A stretch of 64,000 bases of DNA from the NCBI GenBank assembly GCA_019916065.1, contig CM034236.1, positions 48,739,690-48,803,689 on the forward strand, written 5' to 3'. A program made the translations under genes and the position numbers. Under the pieces are notes generated by a model. The model worked only from the letters and a program-made list of their open reading frames with translations, made no database searches and was not told the origin of the DNA. This document shows, piece after piece, positions 35,909 to 49,629 of this stretch. Position 1 is the first letter of the stretch. The number at the start of each line of letters is the position of its first letter. This stretch comes from Vitellaria paradoxa (Eukaryota; Streptophyta; Magnoliopsida; Ericales; Sapotaceae).

Positions 35909-36173
35909 GTCCCGAAAGGGGTAGTCGAGTTGGTTCGGATGGCAGGTTGAAGGGCCTGGGACCAATAGGTTCCGGGTTCGACTCCTCTTGGGAGTAGTCT
36001 TTTCTCTAATTGTGGAGAGCCATCTAACAGCCTGCTCGATTGAGCCGGTCAGCCAGGACTTGCTTAGGCTGGTTTACCTCCTCGTGGTTCTTTGTCGGCT
36101 AAGGTCACGAGGCGGACTTCACCCGATGCGCACCCATGAATAACGGCTGCGGGTTTCTCTCCAACCCCAAAAG
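35909..36173 (+). mobile_element. tRNA-derived SINE, 265 bp
   Basis: Box A TAGTCGAGTTGG (35922-35933) and box B GGTTCGACTCC (35975-35985) both fit the RNA polymerase III consensus, as in the tRNA-like head of plant SINEs. The element is flanked by a perfect 17-bp duplication, AAAATCATACTCGTGAA, at 35892-35908 and 36174-36190. The body is GC-rich compared with its surroundings and the 3' end is CCCCAAAAG. It cannot be a tRNA gene because the cloverleaf is not maintained beyond the promoter boxes. Confidence 0.93.
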
Positions 36174-36190
36174 AAAATCATACTCGTGAA

Positions 36191-38985
36191 ATGGTAGAGC
36201 TGTATGTTAAAAGTTAATTTTTCCACCGCATGAGTATCACACTCGTAGGGAAGTGGTAGAAATTTGAAATTTTCCATAGAACTCTTCCATAATCATTCAT
36301 TATTAGGACACAGAAAAAAAGAAATTGGTGGGAGCAGCAAGGGACTATAATTTATGTATCTACACTTAGATCAGGACCAGGTAATTGGGATTCAAGGCTC
36401 ATGATTTTGGTTAGTAAATTAATTATATTTGCTTCGAGTCGCTTTTGAAGAAGGTAATTAAGGATGGGGTTTGTGCAATCAATAATATGGTCTTTTATGT
36501 AAAAATAAGTGCTCAAATTCATTAATTAGTTACTGTTTTCAAGACATTAATCCAGATAGATCGAATCAGACTACAATTCAAAACTTGAAGTGGCTAATAA
36601 TTGACTTAAGGTTGGTTTAGGGCTATTATGGTTTTCAAATCGGATTCGGGGCTAACATCTGTTAGCTTCTAAATAGCAGGCCGAGAATGATTGAATTAGA
36701 ATTTAATGATCTATATACATTTACACATTTTTTAAATTAAAAAATATATGAATACATTTGAACAGTTGGATTTTAATTCAACAGCACCTAACTAGATGTC
36801 GACCGCAGAATTGATATTGAGATCGATGTCAGTTTACTCTCTTGTTTTCAAATCCATCGAGAGTGACAGTGGGTACGCCATAGATATTTTTGGTTAAAAA
36901 AATGTTACTCTATAAAAAAATATCAAAAATAATTATTAATATTAAAAATAATTATTAGAAATCTTGATGATGATATTTTACAATTAAAATGCATCTTAAT
37001 AGTTGCTTTTAATTAAAAAAAAATGACAAATTGCCAAAATTTATAAACATATTGATGTGATAATAGCATCTCTAATATAAAACTTATTAATAGGTTAAAT
37101 TTTTAAAAGTGATTAATTTATAATCAACCATTTCATTTTGAGAAAAAATTTTACCAAAATAATAATAATATTATTATTTAAATTGATAGGGCACAAACCT
37201 TCATCACATGTTTGTTTATAATATTTTTTTGATAGTATAAAATAGCTTTTTTTTTTTTTTTTTTCAAGTTACAGTAATACATGAGGGATGTGCAGGAACC
37301 GTATAGCATCTGATTTCAGGACTAGGAGGACTAAAAATTAAACCAATTAAGACTTTGTTTGGAAAGAAGAGAAAAGGGGAGCGTTTGAAAGATAAAAAAT
37401 TAAAAAAATTAACGTATCAGTCATTTTTTTGCGTTTGGATAATAAACTCAAAACATTTTGACATAATCTGTTCTAACGTGATCTTACTTTAGCCATTCAA
37501 ATGGTTCTGGTTAAAAAAAATGTCAAAAAGTTAACAAAAGTTGGTAAGAGTTTGTAAAAATTGGTAAAAATTTGTAAAATTTAGAGTTTTAAAATAAAAG
37601 TATGAAAAACAAGAATAATAAAAAATTGGTAAAAATTAATAAAAATTTAAAAAAGTTGGTTTTTTAAACAGGGCCAAAAAGTAAACTTACTAGTAATTAG
37701 TTTTCTTAATTTTTTTTTCATTAGATATATTTATTTTTCATGATTTAAAAAAAAATTAAATTGTAAAAGAATAATTTTAATTATTTAAAAAAAACAAGAA
37801 GTTAGTAATAAAAAGCTTTAAGCTTTCGGCTGAGCTTGAGTTGGTGGTACAAAGGCCAATCAACAACAAACCTCACTATCATTTATAGATTAACCTCTAC
37901 ATATATCACGTATTGTGGGTATTAATGTCATGCTTGAATTTCAATATTAATGGAGGAATTTAATTGAAAGGTAGGGTTTTCACCAAAGTCGATGAAATCA
38001 CCTACTGGATTCGAAAATTGACGCCTCCATTAATATAAGTTTTTCAAAATTATAGAAGGATGTCACTGAAATTATTTGGGTGTATCTGCAAATCATTGTT
38101 TATGAAACTGTTAGATGATCTGACGTGCGGTGAGTGGAGGTGGACCAAAAGAGTGAAAATGACACGGACACAATCAGTACTAGCTGAAAAAATAAGATAC
38201 ATAGAATGGTACTTCTCTCCAAACAAAATATATATATATATATATATATATAGCATTCATCTGAATTTGCCTCAAATATATCTCTCGGTATTCTTCAAAT
38301 TTTCTTTAGTGTTTATGTCCCTTTATATTTTTTTAATTATTTTTGCTCTTATTTTCTCTCAACCTCTCATCTTCTCAACATTTGAATTTTCAGAACTCCA
38401 ACATTTATTCTATCCTTATCTCTCCGAGACAGCTCTATCCAATCGATCTTTACAAGTTTTAGATGAATCTGATTTGAGAAAATATTACCATAATCTTGAA
38501 TGTTTCTTGAAAATTAGAGGGTATTTCAATATCAATGGTCTTGATTTATTTTCATGATTAAAAGTGTTGAAAGAAATTTTGAGAGTAGAAACTAATTCTT
38601 AAATCAAAATATTCATATAAAAAATTGAATTATTTTCTAAAGGCATGCATCACTTATAAATTATTATTGACAATATCTGTAAAAATTATTTTACGATGAA
38701 ACAATTTTTTTTTAAATTAAATTATTAATATTGAGTATGTCACAAAATAGATTTAATAAATTAGTCATATTATTTATTAAAAATGATTTACATGTTACAA
38801 CATTTTAAATATAAAATTTTAATAAATAATTTTGTAACTTAAAAAGCTAAAAAGATCAAACAAACACTCTAATTGAGGGAAAGATAAACTAAGCTCATTT
38901 CAAATTCTTCTCTAGAGACGTTAATTTATATAATACCTTCAATTGTTTCTTCTTCTTTGTCTTTGTTAGTACAAAATAAATTTGA
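36191..38985. other. Non-genic stretch
   Basis: Contains one palindromic AT-rich repeat copy at about 36690-36790, poly(T) at 37243-37264 and (TA)n at 38228-38252. A 165-codon open frame at 38060-38557 runs through the TA repeat and has no recognisable domain, so I do not call it. Confidence 0.55.
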
Positions 38986-39121
38986 AACACGTGACCTCTT
39001 GCTGAGCGTCGTAAGATGAGACACGTGCTCCCTTGCTAAGTGTCGTAAGGTGGGACACGTAGGCCTTTGTCGAGCATTGTAAGATAGGACACGTGACATT
39101 TCGACGAACATGTTATAAAAG
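38986..39121. repeat. 34-bp tandem array with G-box cores
   Basis: Four units with an exact 34-bp period. CACGTG begins at 38988, 39022 and 39090, and the third unit has CACGTA at 39056. The remainder of the unit is TTGCTGAGCGTCGTAAGATG-like. The CACGTG palindrome is the binding core of plant bHLH and bZIP factors. No gene starts nearby, so a regulatory role is unproven. Confidence 0.8.
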
Positions 39122-39700
39122 TACTTGGCATTAGTCTAGTAAGTTGGGAAGTATTGTGATAGGGCTCTACTACTTTATAATGAGATCCTAACCGTAAATA
39201 CCCAATAGTAATAAATAAACTAGATTTATTACCCAAAAAATAATCTAGTTAGTCTGTTTCGTTACAAGTGGCAGACAAAATGTGACATGTGGATAGTTTT
39301 CAGAGTTGCATTTTGTCTATTTAGGCGTCCTAATCGCCCATGCGCATTTAATACAAAATAAAAGCAGTAAATGAAAAGTAAAAAGGCATTTAAAGAAAAG
39401 GAATGAGCGTATATTGCAATCCAATTTTTATATATTACTTTATTTATTTCACTATATCACAAATATCACACTTAACTCTAAAATTTAAGTACGCTCACTA
39501 TTACTAACCTAAAACACTACTCTTTACAGTGTACCCTTCAATTCTCTTAAGACTTTTGCTGACTTAAGTATCGGACGATTTTCTGATCGGGGATCCCTTC
39601 CCTATTCGTAACCTTGTTTTCTTTGTGTTCGGTAGATCGGTAATTAAATTTTCGGTTGACGTGGTGAATAGTTTTGATAGTGATTTTTTATTGTCGAACA

Positions 39701-39930
39701 GTCTTGATGTGTGTATGCATATTCATATATATATATATATATATATAGGTGGTGAATTTAATTTGAGAGAAATTATTTATGCAATTAAAGATTTTTAAAA
39801 GTGCGCCTGTTGTCTTGATGTGTGTGTATGCATATTCATATATATATATATATATATATATAGGTGGCGAATTTAATTTGAGAGAAATTATTTATGCAAT
39901 TAAAGATTTTTAAAAGTGCGCCTGTTTAGG
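39701..39930. repeat. Tandem duplication of ~112 bp with internal (TA)n
   Basis: GTCTTGATGTGTG...GCATATTCATATATA through AAGTGCGCCTGTT occurs twice (from 39701 and from 39812) with one substitution outside the TA run, so the duplication is young. Confidence 0.9.
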
Positions 39931-40115
39931 TCAATAAGATTGATGAGAATTATAATTCTCTGGTGGGATTTGGTCATCTTGTCCCATCATTCGTTAGCAT
40001 GGAGCTCTTTTGTCATTCTTTTTGGAAATGCCCACACGGTGTCATAGCTCACCACCACTTAGGTTTGTCCCCCAATTTCCCCAAAATTTAGTTTTGTTGT
40101 CTCTTCCGCTTCACA

Positions 40116-40141
40116 CAAACACACACACACACACACACACA
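40116..40141. repeat. (AC)n microsatellite
   Basis: About 13 AC dinucleotides. Confidence 0.9.
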
Positions 40142-41064
40142 GCGTTTTCTCCTCGTCTATTTTGCATGGATACATTAAAGTAAATCCAATGTCATCCAAG
40201 TTAACCACTGACAAATTTTACTTCTGATGTGTCAAAACTTTAATTGTTGTCGTACGTTTGCATAATTTACAAAGACTAATAATACTTGAATAAATCGATA
40301 TAATTCATATTTGACTGCGAATCCAGAAAAGACATTTTTGGATATGGGCATGATCCAAGAAATGGATATATTCGGGGCCGACACAGTATTTTGGGTAAAA
40401 GAGTCAATGTAAAAAATTTTATATTAAATGAAACATAAAATAAAATATTATAAATTTTGAAATATCAGACACTATATTATATGAAAAAATTTTAAAATTT
40501 ATAAAAATATTAAAAAATTTAAGAGAATAAAACATTACATTATATAAAAAAAATTTAATTTACAAAAATATAAAAAAATTTTTAAAGCTTAAAAGAGCCG
40601 TGGCCCCGCTTATCTACGACCGGCCATGGATACATTATTGGAGAAGTAATACATTGCAAATTATTTGCATTTTGAATCAATTCATAAGCTCATCATGCAG
40701 GTAGAATTATCATTCCAATAAAATAAGGATAATTATATCCTTTCATGGTTCTTTTTTTTTTTTTTTTGTTGGGGGGGGGGTATCCGTTCATATATGGTTC
40801 TGTACATAGGATTCCTCCATGGTTAATATCCTTGATAATAATTATTCAACTACTACTACTACTTTAAAAAAAAAAAAAAAAGTTTTAAACAATAAACAAA
40901 AGCAATATCCGAAAGTTCGAGTCGGCGGAAACCAAGTTGATGTAGTTAGTGTCTGTGATCGCTGAAAGCGCTTTGAGTAAATTTGTCAACTTTTAATTTT
41001 TATATTTAATTTTTTATTTTTAGTTTTCATTTTAATAGTAGAAAAAAAAACCAAAAACTTTAAA

Positions 41065-42210
41065 GCTCATTTGGTAACTACAATCGTTAGTTGGTAGTAT
41101 AAGTGTTTATTAATTATTTAATTATATTATTTGTTAAAAATAATTTAATTTAATAGAGATAAAAAATATTAAACATATTATTATATTATTTTATTAAAAA
41201 TAATTTAATAAAATATATTTCATGTTAATTAAATTAATTATTTAATTAACTTAAAGTAATTAGATTTAATTAACGAATTAAATTATTTGAATTATATTTT
41301 CAATAAAAATAATTTAATAAATGAAATCTATTAAATACAATTTAATTATATTATTTATTAAAAATAATTTAATAAAATATTTTTATATTAATTTAATTAG
41401 CCAAATTTAATTTAGTTAATCATTAATTATAATTAAATTATATATTGAATATAATTTAATTAATAATTAATTTTTTCAAAAAATATAATTATTGGATGGA
41501 ATTATTAATTATTAATATAATTACCGATAATTATATTTTTGATATAAATTGTTTTTAATAAAGATATAATTAATTAATTAATAATTAAAGTTAAGTTCAT
41601 TAAAATTATTTTATTTATTGAATTAAATTATTTTAATAAAAATATAATTAAAATAATTAATAAACTAAATAAATCTGATTAATTTAAGTTAATTAAATAA
41701 TATAATAAATTATGTTTAATATATTTTATTTTTATTGGATTGAATTAGTTTTAACAAATAATATAATTAAAATAATCAAATTATATTTAATATATTTTTA
41801 ATAAAATAAAAATAAAAAATTTACTATCACTAAATATAATTTCTTCGTCAAAATTGGATTTGAGTAGGGGTGTTAGTGGCAATTGGTGATAGTCGAAGGT
41901 GGGTGAGGAGCGGTGATGGTTAGCAACGTTTGAAGATAGGTGGTAGCAGCACCTGGATGTGACCGGCGACCAATGGACAGCTGTAGTTGATGGTAGGTGA
42001 TAGCTGTGATTGGTAATGGTTGTAAAAAAAAATGAAAACTGAAAATAAAAACTTTAGAAAATATTTTTTTTCTATGTTTTCATAATTTTAAAAAATTTTG
42101 AATACAGTTTTCATGTTTTTTGAAAATTTAAAATTGGAAACAAATTTGTTAAATTAATTTTTATGTTCAATTTTTTAAAAAATAAAAATAAAATGATTGC
42201 CAAGTGAGTC
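41065..42210. mobile_element. AT-rich TIR element, 1.1 kb
   Basis: GCTCATTTGGTAA at 41065 pairs with TTGCCAAGTGAGTC ending at 42210. The interior at 41090-41860 is almost pure A/T, like 4903-5793. 41870-42030 is a GGT/GTGG-rich patch with no recognisable coding content. It appears to belong to the same non-autonomous family as the element inside the 5' LTR at 4.9 kb. Confidence 0.5.
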
Positions 42211-43428
42211 CATAGCTTTTTATGTTATTGACATTGTTGAAAAAAAAGTAAAGAAATTAAGGAAATAAATACTAATTTTAAAGGCAACAGAGAAGAGGAT
42301 TTAAAGTTCAGCACATAACAAATATGAATTTTGATTCTTCACCGACTTAATAAGAATAAAATTATCGATATAAAAAAGTAAATTAAATACGTTCTAACTC
42401 TAATTAACAATATTGTTCCGGTGTTATCGCATTCAAATGGTGTACTCTTTGTTGCTGCTTTCAAAAGATTCAAATTAATTTGCTATGGTCATTCAAATTA
42501 ATTTGCTGTAGTATGCCTTTCTTGGGAGGTGTCAATAGATAATGCTTTAAATGGAATACCGTGCACTTTTTTTTTAATTTTAATTTAATTGAAATGATGG
42601 AAATCTTTCTGTAGTTGTGTGAAACATTAATGTAGTTAAAACTTCACAAAAAGAAAAAAAAAAGGAAAAAATAAACCAAAAATAAACTGCACTGGTCAGA
42701 AATAGAACAATATTTCTTAATTATTCATCACTTAGCATTGAGACAAAGTTTTCCTTCTGCAATGAGATGAGCTAGCCCCCACATAACATGAAATTTGTCA
42801 AAATATATAGTAAAAGACACACCTTATGAGTTATTGTTCTATTTAGCCATCTTATAGAGGGCGCATGGAGCCTTAGATTTTCTTAAAAAACTCTAAATGT
42901 TTTCAACTTCGATCTAATTAAATTTTATCACGTGTTATTTTTATATCACTTCAACACCAACTTTTAATTTCTTTTCTTAACTTTTTCAAAATTCTAAACA
43001 CAATCATAATAATATTACCAAATTTCTATATATTAACAAGCCTACTTGTATAGTGTATTAGTGTCTGTAAACTCACAGGGCAGCTTTTAGACTTGGTTTG
43101 AGAAAATTAGTATGTACTAATTTTTTGGAAAGGTAAAATTTCTAAAATATTAACATTTATACTCTCATGTGCTAATAGTTTATTAATAGCAAGGGTAATC
43201 TAATAAGTTTTGTATTTACTAGTAGATTGCTACAAATTAGCTAGTGCTAATTTTAGGTTCTCAAACGAACTCTAATTTGCCGGTCAACCACAACCAACCT
43301 AACATACATGCCATTTGGTTAAATTAGCATCAGAGGAGTTAAGCATACTTATAACTAACTGTGATTAAATAAATTAACAAACACAAAGTGTGGAATAGTG
43401 GGTGTATATAGTTGTTAATTTAGTTGTG

Positions 43429-43462
<34 letters not shown>

Positions 43463-46400
43463 AATACACAATGACATAAACAATCGAGAAAAAGCATAAG
43501 GTTTACTGTCACACTTCACGGCTCACATTTTAAGGAACCAATATAATTAATTAGAATTTATACACTTAAGACACGCCATATATATACACATGTTTCTCTC
43601 TCATTGGTTGGGCTCTTCAAGGTAGATCGCTTATGCCCTATAATCACATGGAGGAAGGAGCCAAACATTAATTAATCTTAGAATTAGATACAGGATAGGA
43701 TTAGTTTATGGGCAAAGCCCATATAGGCCTGCAAGAAATGCGAACTTTCTAAGGAGCACAAAATCTAATCTTGGTAACATAAAAATTTGGGGCAACAGAG
43801 ATTGGCATGGGGAATTCCTTGTATAGGAATGTCAGAAACAAATTCTCTCTGCCAGACTCAATATTCATCCCTTTTTCTCAAGTTACTATATATATATATA
43901 TATATATATCTCTTCCAATAAACGCCAACCCGCATGCCGTATTACTTTGTCCGGAGACATGATCTATGGTATTCCTGAAGGAAGGATATCTTGTCTACAC
44001 ATAAATTACCAGCTGCCTTTTGTCAGTTTGAACATGCATGGATCCATAGGAGCTAGAAATCCCATCATGGGTCATATATTCCTCAAGGTGGGCCCATGAG
44101 AACATCTAGAGTTGAGAACCATCCACGTTTCTCTCCTTTCATTTGATTCCCAAACTATTCCTTTTTCCCTTCACATTTGTACTAGGGAAAATGATGCATG
44201 TATAGTTAGTACTACAAGATTATTTCATCTTGATTGTTCATGTGTGTGGATTTTACGGATGACCACGTTTGTGTGGATGATTGACATACAATAGTTAGAT
44301 TATCTATGGGTTAGGAAGAGCAAAATTGAATCAAATTCATTGAATTGAAGTTTTTTTCATTTAAATTTTTTTTAATCAAACCGATCGAGCTTCCCCAAAA
44401 AAAAAGAAAAAATTGAAAAACTAAGATAATTAAGAATATTTTTAGCTGATTTGGTTCAAACCAAAATTAAAAAAAAAAAAACATACTACATTAAAAAAAT
44501 ATAAATACATTTACTTGATTACAACCTAGGATGACCCCAGTGAGATGGACTACACTTTAAAAAATGTAAAATATATAATATTTAAAATAATATATAGTTT
44601 AATTTCTTTTTATAAAAAATTAGTTAATTCGGCAAAAAAAATTTTAGCACCAACCGACCTATTTTTAAAATTTTAAACTAAATCAACTAAACTAACTGAA
44701 AAATCAAACTATTCTGACCAAATTTACCCACATCGATCCGAAGATTTTCCTTTTGCTCACTCCTTTTTAAAAGTAATTAAATATAAGACCTAATAAGGGT
44801 AATCTTTAAAAATTACACTTATATATACTTCATTGTTTCGGTATTTATTCTCTTAAAAGTTGTAATCTTAGATTTTATTATTTTCTCACTTTTTACTTAT
44901 AATTTTTAAAAATTATATCATTACTTAATTACGATTATAAATCTTAAGTATACCCGATTGAATTCTCCCTTTAAAAATTCCTCTATGCCATGCCAAATAC
45001 GTGGCTGTAAAGTCAATTAATGATCGGAGGGGAAATGTCTGTGGTGCCTAGCTATTTGAATGATTGATTTCCACCCACTAAGGGACGAGCAATTAGGTTA
45101 AGTGCAATATTAATTGTTGACTACCATCAACCAATGAGAACGTTTTTGGACACTTGTCAAAAAGGTCTAGGTTGGAACGAATAGCTCTGCGGCTGCAATT
45201 TCAAACAAAGAGACCATATTATCAAAATAAGAGCAACGGTAGTGACAGTCACATTTGGGACGACTCTAAAAATTCTAACCTGGCCCTTTGATTTTGTGGG
45301 TCTTATTGAAATTCCGACATGCGTTTAGACGATTGAAATCAGAGGACACTAAGCATGACAATTTTCAAATAATACTAGAAAGTATTGAAATTTAAGGATT
45401 AAGTTAACTAGTCTAAATTTTGAATTTATTTTCAATTATCACCGCAAATTGATTTAGTTAATTTACATTATTTATATATATATATATATATATATACATA
45501 TATGGTAATTTTAGATGGTATTTTAAAATTTAAGGATTAATTTAATTACTCTAGTTTTAAATTTATTTTTCAATTATTACAACATAAGTTAAGGAGCTCT
45601 TGGCGTACAAAATTTTGTCAACTTTAATATAATGTACCACGTTGATTCATGTCATTATCTCTCAAGCGTTAAGAGTTTAGTAAAAATTTGTAAAAGTTAA
45701 TAAAAATTAATATTATGTTTGGTGGAGAAAATTGGTAAGAATTAACATTTTTTTAAACTTAATAAATCAAACACCTCTAATTAAAGTGCATGTAATTAAT
45801 TAGTTCAAAAAAAATTTAAATATATATATATATATATATATAAATATGCCTAGTAACTTATAACCCTAGACTGCACTGGTAGGTCACAAGAGCCTATTTT
45901 AGGTTTTGAACCGGCAGCAGTTGATGAGATCTGCTAAAGACAGCTGAAGAAACTCATCTGCATTATGCACACAAAAACTATTCAAGAAAAAGAAAGGGGG
46001 AGAGAATTATTGATGAGGCAATATATATAATAAAACATATGATGAGCCGTCCCCCTCCATCCACTCACAAAGAAAAAGGGAAGAACAAAGGCTGGGGACC
46101 CATGAAAAAGCTGAGCTGCTGCATAAGGGGAGACATTAGAAGGGACCCCCATATTAGAATGTGGCGATTGAATTGAATATATGTTATATATATAGGGGTG
46201 TCATATCACATCATTCATCCACATACGGTTGTGTGAACCTATACACTTTTCCAGTTAATTACAAGGGCGCTTAGTGCGGCAATATATATATATATATATA
46301 TATATAATTTAATAAAAGTTAAAATTTGTAATTTGTTTAATAAAATTAAAAATTGAATAACTTTTAAAAATTTTTAATATTTTTTAATATTTTAACGCTT

Positions 46401-47233
46401 CCCAACGCTCGAAAGACACCTAATTAATTGAGATTGATTGTTATGCATACTTAATTATTGTTACAATTTAAATTAAGTTTAATTTCAAACCTCCCTTACA
46501 TCTTCTACTACGTAATTTGCACGTCTCTTCCTTTCTAGCTGGTTAATTAACACACTAACTAATATTTGTTTCGTATACACAAATTATTTTGTACATTAAT
46601 TCCTTATTTTATTTTAATATATAATTAATCCCCACCTCTCTCATTTATTTTAATTGATTTCATGCAACATTAGCATCTTTTTTTTTTTTTTTTAAAGTAG
46701 ACAAACACGGGAACAATTAATGTGGGATTTATCTATTTAAAAAATAATTTATTAATTATTTTTATATTAGATAAATCTCATTATCACATTATTTTGATAA
46801 ATAATTTTTCTTTTGTTTACAAGCTTAATACACTGTCAATGTAATTTTTTCTTTTTTATAATATCATTTAAGATTATTTTCAATTCAAAATAAAAATAAT
46901 AAATAATATATATTTTTACATTTACACATGTTAAAAATATATATATAAATATATATGCCAGGCATCAAATTTAAATTTTATCGTTATGTCACATTCATGT
47001 ATGCATATACATGTATGATATGTAGATTAAAGTTAAATATACACGAGGGCGGGCGAGATGAAATTGCCTAACTGATTTAAAAAATTATATTCATATTCCA
47101 TTGTTTTTGTCCTCAATATTTATACTTAATTATTTTTTTATTTACTTAAAAATTATATTTTTATCGCTACTAATTACAAATTTTGAATCCTTTCCGTATA
47201 GGTACATATGTTTCCTATCATATATGCATGCGC
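42211..47233. other. Non-genic stretch
   Basis: 5 kb of AT-rich DNA with (TA)n at 43430-43460, 43888-43909, 45474-45495, 45822-45841 and 46282-46306. Both strands were read for exon-like conserved motifs, tRNAs and familiar miRNA sequences; none was recognised. Confidence 0.5.
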
Positions 47234-47786
47234 TAGAATATTAGGCGTGTTTGACTTGTTAAGAACACAGAACTGGATAGGATGCAAATCATGGAATAAA
47301 AAAGGGATGGGATTAGGGTATGCAATGACCAAAATACTGTATACTAAACTTATAAATACTAAAATATCTTTATATTATAATATGTTATTAAATTAAATTA
47401 TAATATTATATTGTATCATATTATAATATGCTATTAAATATTAGATTACATTATATTATAAATATTATGGATGCATTTACAGTGACAAAAAGTAAGATAT
47501 GTTGTGAATTCGTAATTCGTGTAGTGAGATAAAAAGTAAATAAATTTTATAATTTTTCAATATTTTTCACTATTTTTTAGAGTTTTTTGTCATCCCAAGT
47601 GAAAGTTATCATATGATATAAAATATTTATAAAATAATATTATATCAAGCTGTTATATTATATTATAGGGAGTATTTAAAGTAATAAAAAGTGATATTAT
47701 TTGTAAATTCATAATCTGTAAGTAAATAATTTTTAAAAATTTTTAAAATTTTTTAACGTTTTTGGACGTATCAAACACACCCATTA
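47234..47786. mobile_element. Possible TIR element with GGYGTGTTTGA ends
   Basis: GGCGTGTTTGACTTG at the left is inverted at GTATCAAACACACCC at the right. Two internal segments (about 47466-47600 and 47680-47765) share a TAATTCGT/ATAATCTGTAAGTAAATAA-type motif. No coding content. Confidence 0.4.
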
Positions 47787-47924
47787 GGAGATTACTCATC
47801 CCGTAACCATTAATCCCATAATTGTTATTTTGAAAACTCAAACACCGCGTATATGTTATATGCATGGTACAGGGCAAGCATATATATACAGTTATATATA
47901 TATTTCATATGCATGGGTCCTTGT

Positions 47925-48330
47925 ATAAAGAGAGTGATAGAGAGAGATTCCGCAGAGATGACAACGACAGAGCAAGATAGAGACAGAAAAAGACTTCGGA
48001 GGTGGTGGTGCGAACTGTGCAGACAGAGAGAGAGAGAACCCGAGGATCGAGGGACTCCAACCCAACTCAGCATTGAGGGCCACTGTATCATCTGTCCAAC
48101 CTGACCCGCATTACCAAGAATGAAGTCTACAGCTCTCTCTCGCTCTCTCTCTCTCTCTCTATATATAGGTGATCGGATTATAAGATAACACAAGAAGTGT
48201 CGGGTAGCGCAGAGACGGTGAATGCATGTGTCGTCGGTCTTTGGTCTTCACCAATCGAAAAGAGTCTCGCGTTCCGGACGGCACGCGCGGTCAGGAACAT
48301 GATCTTTAGACTTGTAGTACTACCCTATCT
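47925..48330. other. Higher-GC patch with GA/CT repeats
   Basis: Compositionally distinct from the surrounding DNA. On the minus strand a TATATATAGAGAGAG motif near 48165 precedes CT/GA-rich sequence, resembling a plant promoter and 5' leader. Open frames of up to 122 codons exist but overlap low-complexity sequence and contain no known domain. It may be a non-coding transcript or a remnant; unproven. (CT)n lies at 48132-48160. Confidence 0.3.
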
Positions 48331-49598
48331 GAATGTGAAAAGAACAATATATATATATATATATATATTTATTGAGGTGAAAAAAAAAAAAAAAGCAGAA
48401 CTGTCTGTTGTGAAACCAAAGGCTGTGATCTACATTTGGCCAAAAGTCCATAATTGAACCTTATTATCTCTGGCAATCCACCAATAGAAAGAGACTAACA
48501 TGCATGGTTTTCATTTTTAGGCGGGCATTATTTTTTTTCTTTTTTTCTTTCATATATGTCAGAAATAAATTAATATATATTATTAGACTTATTTCTTAAA
48601 AATTTAAATTTTTAGAACAATTAATAATTTAATATGGTGTCAAAATTTTGATTGCAGGAAATTCTCAGTTCGAATCTTATTATTTCTTATTTATTATTGT
48701 GCACTTATTTGTTTGTATTGATATTTCTTATTGGTTTGATTTGCTTGTGTCTGCTTCACATGTAAAATTGGAGTTGCATGTGGAGGGAGTGTTGAAATAG
48801 TTTGATATATATTGTTGGGCTAATTGGTAACTTAGCAATATCATTGTTAGGTGTTTGATATGTTTTTTTAAAAAGTATTAAAAAATAAAAAAATTAGTAA
48901 GAGTTAAAGAAAGTTAAAAAAAATTAGAACTTTTTGACTAAATTTAATACTCCAACCCTACTATATAAAAGGAAATTATAAAATAAAATCAGTAGATAAA
49001 AAAAAAAAGCTCTCATTCCATCTAATTAACAATGGTTTGTTTTTCTGTTTTTGTTCATCTTTTTGTGGTGGTAGGTATAAGCAGGAGCCACACTGCGGGT
49101 TGCGGTGAGTTCTAGCCCAGTGCAAAAGAAAAAAAAAATTTACTAAGTAAATTTTGGACAAAAAAGAATTAGTTTAACCTATTTCTTAAACAGTCTAATT
49201 TATTTCTTAAACAACTTAACGCTAGCCAATCTTCTATGAGTTCTTTAGTTTATTGAGTTATAGCATAAAACATTTTGTAATCTTGACTCTACTCCTTCGT
49301 GTAAGAGAGGAATTCGTACATGAAAGTTAATTATGGTGCTCATTAAAGGATACAATGGTTTAAAAATTGATTCCCGATCTATATTTGATGGTTAACATAT
49401 ATGTATATATAAAAAGATGGAATCAAAAATTTAGTTAGGGAGAGTTAACTTCTATAAATTTTAATGTGTTTTTCTCAATTTAAAAAATACAATATCAGAA
49501 TTAAACAGTATATTTGTATGGTAGAATACGATTGCATGTATTAAATGTATTGAGAATGTCATTTTTAAAAATATATATTTATAAAAATAATTATACTC

Positions 49599-49629
<31 letters not shown>

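Noticed and set aside
35915..35990. tRNA gene
   Set aside because: Box A and box B are present, but the sequence lacks a consistent cloverleaf and sits inside a 265-bp unit with a 17-bp target duplication, so it is a SINE.
38060..38557. 165-codon open frame
   Set aside because: It runs through a TA microsatellite, has an ordinary AT-rich composition and no recognisable motif, intron signals or context.
47955..47985. miR535-like word TGACAACGA
   Set aside because: Only the first nine bases agree and there is no complementary arm within a plausible precursor length.
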